Assembly (NCBI GenBank): GCA_003240755.1
Contig: QFNF01000033.1
Span: 1-33,791 of the forward strand
Direction of reading: 5' to 3'
DNA from: Sphingomonas hengshuiensis
GTDB lineage: Bacteria > Pseudomonadota > Alphaproteobacteria > Sphingomonadales > Sphingomonadaceae
DNA length: 33,791 bases
Below, one piece after another: positions 24,062 to 33,791 of the stretch. Numbering within the stretch: position 1 is the first letter of the stretch; the number at the start of each line of letters is the position of its first letter. The notes below the pieces were generated by a model, which was not told where the DNA came from, searched no databases, and was given only the letters and a program-made list of their open reading frames with translations. The translations under genes and the position numbers were made by a program.

Positions 24062-25267
24062 TCAATAGACGAAACTTGCCCGCAGCAGCGTCGACCCGAT
24101 GGTGCCCTCCCGTTCGCGACGGTCGATCGAGGTGCGGACATGGGTCGCGGTGACACGGAAACGTTTGGTCGGATACCAGTTGACGATGGCGGCGACCGAT
24201 GTCTGCGCGCCTGCCTCCGGTTCGGCATCGCCCAGGTCAAGATGGCCGACGCGCGCGCCGACTTCGACCGCGCCCGCCCCGCCCTGTGCCAACGACGTGG
24301 TGGGATCGACGCGTTCGAACAGCCCGGTCGCGGCGCTGTAACTGCGGTGGTCGCCCGTCAGGAAGAACAACGCGCCGAGATACCCGCCGTGCAGCGTCGC
24401 TGCGGGCCGTTGCGTCGCATCGGCGCGTAGCACGGTATATTCGCTCTGCAGCGTGAAACGGCCGAAGGTCGCCGCCGCCTCCGCATTGGCTGACCTCGAC
24501 CGGCCGCGCGGGCCGAAATCGTCGGTCTTGACCGGGCTGGCATCAACGATCCCCGTTCCCGCCGAACCGGCATAGGACAATGGCAGGCGCCGGTCGTGGC
24601 TGGCGGCGACCGCCAGGCCGAGGTGTACCGCATCCTCCCCCTGCATCCAGGGGGCAACGGTGGCGCGACCGGACAGGTTGATGCCATTGCCGAATGGCGA
24701 ATCGTTGATGTCGTTCCCTTCCACGCCGGCCTGGATGCTGAAGCGATCTCCCCCGTACAGGATGCTGACACCGACAGCGGCGGGCGCCTGCAACGTTCCG
24801 TTTTCTGCGACGTCGGCGAACAGCGCGGGCCGCGAGCCCATGCGTTGCTGCATCGAGAAATTGGCGTCCTGTTGCCCGAACCGCAGCGTCAGCCGGTCGG
24901 TCGGCTGATAATCGATCCAAAGATACTGGAGCGGCGTATCGTCGATGTTGGAGAAATTGACGACGGCAAGGCCGGTCACATCGCTGCCCAGCCCATAATC
25001 GAAAAACAGCCAGCCGCGCCCAATGCGCGCACGCTGGTCATCGCCCGGACCGATCAGTGCGTCCCGCGATGCCGTGGACCAGCCGGCGTCGAACTCGACG
25101 AACGGTGCGACGTCGATATAGACATCCTCATCACCAATACTGAGCGGATCTTCCTCGCCGCTGGCGATGAACACGTCCCGGTTGCGTCGCCCCTGTTCCT
25201 GCGCCAGCGCGGCCGCCGGTGTGGCGAGCAGCGTCATTGCCGCCACGCACGTCCTCGAAAATCGCAT
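24062..25267 (-). CDS. OprO/OprP-family porin
   Basis: This outer-membrane beta-barrel protein has 401 residues. The signal peptide spans about 1-22, with cleavage after ATPAAALA. The mature part has alternating hydrophobic strands: RARIGRGWLFFDYGLG, DVTGLAVVNFSN, YLWIDYQPTDRLTLRFGQQD and near the end FRVTATHVRTS. It finishes in LLRASFVY, the terminal aromatic of barrel insertion signals. The pattern fits phosphate-selective porin O/P family members; whether it carries phosphate, polyphosphate or something else is unknown. I chose ATG 25267, with AGGAGG 4 nt upstream; an in-frame ATG 18 nt earlier is less likely. It follows the DUF421 gene by 75 nt, a gap holding an 8-bp inverted repeat. Confidence 0.88.
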   Translation of the reverse strand: MRFSRTCVAAMTLLATPAAALAQEQGRRNRDVFIASGEEDPLSIGDEDVYIDVAPFVEFDAGWSTASRDALIGPGDDQRARIGRGWLFFDYGLGSDVTGLAVVNFSNIDDTPLQYLWIDYQPTDRLTLRFGQQDANFSMQQRMGSRPALFADVAENGTLQAPAAVGVSILYGGDRFSIQAGVEGNDINDSPFGNGINLSGRATVAPWMQGEDAVHLGLAVAASHDRRLPLSYAGSAGTGIVDASPVKTDDFGPRGRSRSANAEAAATFGRFTLQSEYTVLRADATQRPAATLHGGYLGALFFLTGDHRSYSAATGLFERVDPTTSLAQGGAGAVEVGARVGHLDLGDAEPEAGAQTSVAAIVNWYPTKRFRVTATHVRTSIDRREREGTIGSTLLRASFVY

Positions 25268-25291
25268 TGTTCCTCCTTTTGCCATTCGATC

Positions 25292-25325
25292 GGAACGCGG
25301 TGCGCATTGCGTGCCTTCGCGTTCC
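25292..25325. repeat. Inverted repeat upstream of the porin gene
   Basis: GGAACGCG (25292-25299) and CGCGTTCC (25318-25325) are perfect 8-bp inverted repeats 18 bp apart, in the 75-nt gap between the DUF421 and porin genes. The 26-bp centre spacing is about 2.5 helical turns. It may be a hairpin after the DUF421 gene or an operator for the porin; no known box matches. Confidence 0.35.
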
Positions 25326-25342
25326 GGCCCCCAAGGAGATGG

Positions 25343-25885
25343 TCAACGCGGGCGGTCGCCGTCTGTGCCACCAGATTCGCGGACCGAGGCGAGAAGATCG
25401 GCGTGTACGGGTCCGTTGGTCACGATCGAGATATCGCCCGTCGCCTCGAGTACGAACAACGACACGGCCGCCGGATCGGCGATGCCCGCCTGGCGAAGGC
25501 GCGACGCAACGTCGTCGCGCGACATGCGGCTGCCGCGAAGTCCCGCTTCGTCCATTTCGCCGTCGCGCATCACGACCAGCGGTCGATTGTCGATCACCTG
25601 GCGCAAGGGGCGGAACATGCTGCGCCCCCATGCCAGCCCGTATTGCAGGGCCAGCAGCGCAGTCAGTGCGGCAATCGCTTGGGCGAAGGCGGCGGGGGTT
25701 TCGGCGGTGCCGGCGGTCGCAAGCAGCGAACCGGACGCAAGGGTGATGACGAAATCGAACGCCGTCATCTTGGACAGCGCCCGTACGCCGATGATCCGGA
25801 CGATCGCAACGATCAACACCAGCGTCGCAGCGCTCAGCACGCTGCCGCGGATCAGCGCCATGGAAAGGGAGGAAGTGTCGAACAT
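25343..25885 (-). CDS. DUF421 (YetF/YcaP-like) membrane protein
   Basis: This 180-residue inner-membrane protein has three hydrophobic helices (about 8-28, 38-58 and 63-85). The cytoplasmic part carries the family markers RIIGVRALSKMTAFDFVITL (29-48), VMRDGEMDEAGLRGSRMSRD and LRQAGIADPAAVSLFVLEA. DUF421/YetF proteins are widespread and their function is unclear; some are linked to sporulation or stress. I chose ATG 25885, at the usual family start; a longer start at 25921 adds 12 residues unlike the family. It is downstream of eno, separated by a terminator-like hairpin, and upstream of the porin on the same strand. Confidence 0.85.
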   Translation of the reverse strand: MFDTSSLSMALIRGSVLSAATLVLIVAIVRIIGVRALSKMTAFDFVITLASGSLLATAGTAETPAAFAQAIAALTALLALQYGLAWGRSMFRPLRQVIDNRPLVVMRDGEMDEAGLRGSRMSRDDVASRLRQAGIADPAAVSLFVLEATGDISIVTNGPVHADLLASVRESGGTDGDRPR

Positions 25886-25969
25886 CGCGCCACATAGCCG
25901 ACCGGGAACGCCCCGCGCCATAGGCCATGGTCACGTCGGGTGGCGGACCTGTGGCGGCAAACGGCAAAG

Positions 25970-25995
25970 GGGGCGCCGGTTTCCACCGACGCCCC
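25970..25995 (-). terminator. Enolase terminator
   Basis: On the minus strand GGGGCGTCGGT pairs with ACCGGCGCCCC (11 bp including one G-U) around a GGAA tetraloop. The outer AAG/CTTT bases extend it imperfectly. It lies 20 nt after the eno stop and is followed by CCTTTGCCGTTTG, a weak T-rich tail. Its position and GNRA loop support an intrinsic terminator for eno. Confidence 0.7.
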
Positions 25996-26015
25996 TTGCC
26001 TGAACGGCTACCCGG

Positions 26016-27968
<1,953 letters not shown>

Positions 27969-27970
27969 TC

Positions 27971-28303
27971 ATGGGGGATGAGGGGCTGGGAACGGTCGTC
28001 ACCCGTGTCGTCGACGATGCCAAGGCCTATGCCCAGGCCGAAGTGACGTTGTGGAAAACGGTGGCCGGCACCCGTGGGTCGCAGGCCGGCATCGCCGCCG
28101 GCCTCGCGGTCGGTGCGATCGTCATCGCATTGTCGGCGTTCGTCGCGTTGCTGGTCGGCGCGATCCTGTCGCTGCGACCGGTGATGGGTCCGGGCTGGGC
28201 GACGCTGCTGGTCGTCGTCGTCGCATTCGTCGTCGCGGCGATCCTCGGCAAGCTGGCGGCGGACGGGTTCAAGCGGGTCTTTGCCCCGTTGGGAGACGAA
28301 TGA
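27971..28303 (+). CDS. YqjE-like phage-holin superfamily III membrane protein (DUF1469)
   Basis: This 110-residue protein has a short amphipathic N-terminal helix (VVTRVVDDAKAYAQAEVTLW) and two membrane helices (about 39-67 and 74-93) joined by a Pro/Gly turn (LRPVMGPGWATLL). This is the pattern of PF07332, Actino_Holin_III/YqjE. Despite the family name there are no phage genes nearby, and the chromosomal YqjE members are not lysis proteins. It lies 8 nt after the YqjD-like gene, and its stop overlaps the next gene (ATGA at 28300-28303). Confidence 0.8.
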   Translation: MGDEGLGTVVTRVVDDAKAYAQAEVTLWKTVAGTRGSQAGIAAGLAVGAIVIALSAFVALLVGAILSLRPVMGPGWATLLVVVVAFVVAAILGKLAADGFKRVFAPLGDE

Positions 28304-28620
28304 TGGTCCCGCCTACCCTTGCCGCCGCGCAGGCCGATGTCCTTATCAAGCGGGCTCGGCTGAAGGCCAGCATTGCCGAGGCCAGGCATCGCCTGTCGCC
28401 CGCCACCATCGCATCGGGCGTTGCCGACGACCTGCGCGACAAGGCGGAAGACGGCGTCGCCCTGGTCCGCGAACGGCCCGGTGTCGCCGCCGGTATCGCG
28501 ACCGGCGTCGTCGCCCTGCTCGCCCGCAAGCGGATCGCCCGGCTGTTCCGCCGCGACGCCCCGCCCCCGCCCCCGCCGCCCCTGCCCCCGACCGCCCCGA
28601 ACAAGGATGTAGCATCATGA
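28300..28620 (+). CDS. YqjK-like small membrane protein
   Basis: This 106-residue protein has an N-terminal charged helix (about 10-33, LIKRARLKASIAEARHRLSP). One short hydrophobic segment (about 60-76, GVAAGIATGVVALLARK) follows the phrase VRERP, then a basic RIARLFRR. The tail contains about eight prolines. The size, order of elements and position directly after a YqjE-like gene match E. coli YqjK. Two ATG codons (28300 and 28303) are in frame; the first gives a 4-nt ATGA overlap with the upstream stop. The function of YqjK is unknown. Confidence 0.65.
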   Translation: MMVPPTLAAAQADVLIKRARLKASIAEARHRLSPATIASGVADDLRDKAEDGVALVRERPGVAAGIATGVVALLARKRIARLFRRDAPPPPPPPLPPTAPNKDVAS

Positions 28621-29063
28621 GCGAACTCAAGACCGCCCCGACGGCGACCACCGGCACCATCGACACGATCAAGGACAAGGCGTCGACCGCCGCGCATGCC
28701 ACCAGCGATGCGGCGCACGATGCCGCCAGGCGCGCCTCGGACGCCGCCCACGACGCTGCGAAGCGCGCATCGGACACGATCGAGACCAGCCCGCTTGCCG
28801 TGCTGGCCGGCGGCCTCGCGCTCGGCGCCGTCGTCGGCGCATTGCTGCCGCGCACCGCGCAGGAAACCCGGACGCTCGCACCGCTCGGCAAGAAGCTGTC
28901 GGCTGCCGCTGCCGCCGCGGCCACTACCGCGCGCGACGTCGGCAAGGAACAGTTGACCGCCGCACTGCCCAGCAAGGACGGCGCCAAGGAACAGTTGCGT
29001 ACCGTGTTCAGCAACGTCGTGCAGGCCGCCACCGACAGCGGCAAGAGCGCGATCAAGGGCTGA
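28617..29063 (+). CDS. Ala-rich YqjD-like protein with 11-residue repeats
   Basis: This 148-residue protein has an amphipathic N-terminal region with two near-perfect 11-residue repeats, SDAAHDAARRA (30-40) and SDAAHDAAKRA (41-51), plus a partial third. One hydrophobic segment (about 58-78, SPLAVLAGGLALGAVVGALLP) follows, then a long Ala/Lys helix with GKEQL and AKEQL. Eleven-residue periodicity is a hallmark of LEA- and apolipoprotein-like helices that lie on membranes or protect them in drying. It is the last gene of the operon, with a 4-nt ATGA overlap upstream, and ends 33 nt before a strong intrinsic terminator. No exact family is recognised. Confidence 0.75.
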   Translation: MSELKTAPTATTGTIDTIKDKASTAAHATSDAAHDAARRASDAAHDAAKRASDTIETSPLAVLAGGLALGAVVGALLPRTAQETRTLAPLGKKLSAAAAAAATTARDVGKEQLTAALPSKDGAKEQLRTVFSNVVQAATDSGKSAIKG

Positions 29064-29096
29064 TCCGCCCGTCACGCCAGTTTTTGGGTTGAAGGG

Positions 29097-29135
29097 TACG
29101 CTCCGTCCGCTATGCGGCGGGGCGTATCTTTTTTT
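29097..29135 (+). terminator. Intrinsic terminator after the YqjDEK-like operon
   Basis: A 13-bp stem with one bulged T (29097-29110 with 29114-29126, including one G-U) and a 3-nt loop is followed, after TC, by seven T residues (29129-29135). This is the only textbook Rho-independent terminator in the window. It ends 17 nt before the DUF4170 ATG at 29153. Confidence 0.85.
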
Positions 29136-29152
29136 GCACTGCGGGAGCGACC

Positions 29153-29374
29153 ATGAGCAAACTCCACCTCGTCTTCGGCGGCCGCGTCACCGATCCGCGC
29201 ACGCTCGACTTTGCCGACCTGAAGGCGATCGACGTCGTCGGCGTGTTCGGCGACTATGCCAGCGCCGAAAAGGCGTGGCGTGCCGCCGCCCAGCGGACGG
29301 TCGACGATGCCGAGATGAAATATGTCGTGGTGCACCTGCACCGCCTGCTCGAACCGGAACTGCCTGCGGCGTAA
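29153..29374 (+). CDS. DUF4170 family protein
   Basis: This 73-residue protein matches alphaproteobacterial DUF4170 proteins in size and pattern: an opening strand LHLVFGGRVTDP, VVGVFGDYASAEKAWRAAAQ and TVDDAEMKYVVVHLHRLLEPE. No function is known for the family. It is cytosolic, with no membrane segment. GGGAG with 5-nt spacing precedes the ATG. The intrinsic terminator at 29097-29135 lies immediately upstream, so its own promoter must overlap the hairpin (a weak TTGAAG-N16-TATGCG is at 29089-29116) or it depends on read-through. Confidence 0.82.
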   Translation: MSKLHLVFGGRVTDPRTLDFADLKAIDVVGVFGDYASAEKAWRAAAQRTVDDAEMKYVVVHLHRLLEPELPAA

Positions 29375-29411
29375 GCCCCGCCCCCCTCACCAAAACCATT
29401 TGGTTCGGGCA

Positions 29412-29554
29412 GCTTCGAGCTTGTCGGGAAGAGGATTGGGTGAACTATGCCCCACTCGGGTATCAGGATTGTCCGGGGGACAATCCGACCCTCGTCGGGA
29501 ATGCCCTGATCGATGCAACCCTTTCTCGACTCCGGTTCTCGATAGGCTCGAAGC
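29412..29554 (+). repeat. Structured inverted-repeat element (19-bp outer stem)
   Basis: Arms at 29412-29430 and 29536-29554 differ from perfect complements at three sites. All three become G-U pairs in plus-strand RNA, so all 19 positions pair; on the minus strand they would be A-C mismatches. Inside are a perfect 9-bp hairpin (29466-29474 with 29478-29486, loop GGG) and CCGAC/GTCGG (29485-29498). It fills most of the 228-nt gene-free gap between the DUF4170 and rhomboid genes. It resembles REP-like palindromic repeats or a small RNA; I cannot tell which. Confidence 0.55.
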
Positions 29555-29602
29555 AAACGCGGTGGGACGGATTTAGGCAGCAGAATCGGCGCGGACCGGC
29601 TT

Positions 29603-30259
29603 CTACGCCCGGCCCGCCTGCGAACCCCAGCGCCACCGCAGCAGCGGCCTCAACAACACCATGCCCGCGACAAACCCGCCGACATGTGCCGCGCCGGCAA
29701 TCGGCATTCCGCTGCCCGCGCTCGACCAACCGATGAACAGGTTCAGCGCGGTCCAGAACACGCCCAGCCAGATCGCATGGACGACATGCGCCGGGATCGG
29801 CCCGATCGGCCTGGCCTTCGCCCCGCCGAACAGCAGCGCATAGGCGCCGATCAACGCCGAAATCGCACCGCTGGCGCCGACCATCGCCGCCATCGACGAC
29901 GGCCCCAGCAACCACTGGGCCCCCGCCGCGGCATAGGCACCGACCAGCAGCAGCACCAGCACCCCGCGCAGTCCGACCGCACGCTGGGTCGGCGTGCCGA
30001 CGATCAGCAGCGACAACAGGTTGAAGCCAAGGTGCAGCCAGCCGTCATGGATGAACGCCGCCGTCAGCGGGGTCAGCGCGACCGGCACCAGCGGCAGCCC
30101 ATCGGCAAGGATCGCGGGATCGGCGCCGACCCGCAACGGCCAGAAGCCGCCGACCGCTGCCGCCCAGCCGACCCGGCCGGCCACGATCAACCATCCGCTG
30201 ACAAACGCGATCGCTCCGCCGATCGCCAGGATCGCGGGGGACGGACGGCGCTCGAACAT
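29603..30259 (-). CDS. Rhomboid-family intramembrane serine protease
   Basis: This 218-residue membrane protease has about six hydrophobic helices. The catalytic serine is S130 in GASGAISAL and the catalytic histidine is H192 in AAHVGGFVAG. The HxxxxHxxxN element is at H71, H76 and N80 (HDGWLHLGFN) in the second helix. It cleaves other membrane proteins within the lipid bilayer; the substrate is unknown. It starts 6 nt after the greA stop on the same strand, so it is probably co-transcribed with greA and carB. The length is usual for bacterial six-helix rhomboids. Confidence 0.93.
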   Translation of the reverse strand: MFERRPSPAILAIGGAIAFVSGWLIVAGRVGWAAAVGGFWPLRVGADPAILADGLPLVPVALTPLTAAFIHDGWLHLGFNLLSLLIVGTPTQRAVGLRGVLVLLLVGAYAAAGAQWLLGPSSMAAMVGASGAISALIGAYALLFGGAKARPIGPIPAHVVHAIWLGVFWTALNLFIGWSSAGSGMPIAGAAHVGGFVAGMVLLRPLLRWRWGSQAGRA

Positions 30260-30265
30260 GGGGGT

Positions 30266-30742
30266 CTAGATGAACTCGATCTTCGAAATCTGGTAATAAC
30301 GGTCGCCCGACGGCACCGTTACCTCGACATCGTCATCCACCTTCCGCCCGATCAGCGCGCGGCCCATCGGTGAATTGTACGAAATGCGGCCCGACTTCGC
30401 GTCCGCCTCGGTCTGGCCGACGATCTGGTAGGTCACTGCCTTGTCGTCCTCGTCGAGCAACGTGACGGTCGCGCCGAACACGACCTTGTCGCCCGACAGC
30501 TCCTTCGGGTCGATCACCTGGGCGCGCGACAGCTTGTCCTCGATATCGGCGATCGACGCCTCGATCTGGCCCTGCCGTTCCTTCGCCGCATGATATTCGG
30601 CGTTTTCCGACAGGTCGCCATGGGCACGCGCTTCCTCGATCGCGTCGATGATCTGCGGTCGTTCGACCTTGAGCTGCTTGAGCTGAACCGTCAGGCGGTC
30701 ATAGCCCTCCTGCAACATCGGCATCTTTTCGACCGTCGCCAT
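30266..30742 (-). CDS. greA: Transcription elongation factor GreA
   Basis: This 158-residue factor enters the RNA polymerase secondary channel and triggers cleavage of backtracked RNA. The N-terminal coiled coil carries the tip acidic motif in [20 protein letters not shown]. The C-terminal FKBP-like domain has [37 protein letters not shown] and YYQISKI. I chose ATG 30742; the family begins with MATVEKMPM, and the extra upstream residues (to 30805) are not conserved. It lies 84 nt after carB on the same strand and is followed by the rhomboid gene. Confidence 0.95.
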   Translation of the reverse strand: MATVEKMPMLQEGYDRLTVQLKQLKVERPQIIDAIEEARAHGDLSENAEYHAAKERQGQIEASIADIEDKLSRAQVIDPKELSGDKVVFGATVTLLDEDDKAVTYQIVGQTEADAKSGRISYNSPMGRALIGRKVDDDVEVTVPSGDRYYQISKIEFI

Positions 30743-30826
30743 CGCGCCACGCGTCCCTTTTGTCGTTGCCCCCTTCGAACGGACGGACCACCGGCCCGCC
30801 CGCACGCAACATGATGCTGATGGGGA

Positions 30827-33791
<2,965 letters not shown>

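Noticed and set aside
27971..28303. Prophage or lysis module because of the holin-superfamily match
   Set aside because: No endolysin, capsid, tail, integrase or att-like repeat is nearby, and the neighbours fit the chromosomal YqjD/E/K layout.

Overview
The window looks like ordinary chromosome from a high-G+C alphaproteobacterium, most likely a sphingomonad (Sphingomonas or a close relative). The grounds are the PdhA plus lipoyl-fused PdhB gene pair, the ParC signature HPHGDQS typical of alphaproteobacteria, a TonB with a paired-cysteine C-terminal domain, DUF1285, DUF4170 and DUF421 proteins, and one good candidate promoter for the alphaproteobacterial stress sigma factor EcfG. The genus call is inference. 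I found no tRNA, rRNA, CRISPR array, transposase or prophage module, and no gene-free stretch longer than 300 bases.

Layout. 1-1730 (minus): tonB-exbB-exbD, the energy module for outer-membrane transport, with hairpins in both gaps and exbD cut by the window edge. 1955-2812 (plus): an unrecognised exported protein. 2875-3993 (minus): folB followed by a pteridine-reductase-like SDR gene that carries a one-base frameshift in a six-base homopolymer. 4129-7011 (plus): a GNAT acetyltransferase, then a tight run of DUF1285 protein, CoA-type Nudix hydrolase and CCA-adding enzyme. 6984-11678 (minus): a GGDEF-EAL protein whose tail overlaps the CCA gene, parC and a TetR regulator. 11822-13609 (plus): an alpha/beta hydrolase and purC. 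13671-17103 (minus): a MerR regulator with its acyl-CoA dehydrogenase, an EF-hand protein and a degenerate squalene/phytoene-synthase-like protein. 17151-20442 (plus): a TadG-like von Willebrand protein and two TadE-like pseudopilins. 20538-23485 (minus): ftsB-like, pdhA, pdhB. 23549-27290: a CsaA-like tRNA-binding protein (plus), then porin, DUF421 protein and enolase (all minus). 27435-29063 (plus): four small membrane or amphipathic-helix proteins resembling the YqjD/YqjE/YqjK set. 29153-29374: a DUF4170 protein. 29603-33791 (minus): carB (cut by the edge), greA and a rhomboid protease.

The most interesting points are: (i) the YqjD/E/K-like operon behind a GGAAC-N16-GGTT EcfG-type promoter, closed by a strong intrinsic terminator that sits only 17 nt before the DUF4170 start codon; (ii) a 143-nt inverted-repeat element at 29412-29554 whose 19-bp outer stem is fully paired only as plus-strand RNA, through three G-U pairs; (iii) a MerR operator with three ACGT cores spaced every 6 bp, inside a promoter that would give a leaderless mRNA; (iv) the SDR frameshift; and (v) the TadG/TadE trio without secretion machinery, in which one TadE has two calcium-loop-like motifs. 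No wholly new defence or metabolic system is evident. All coordinates and motifs were read by eye.
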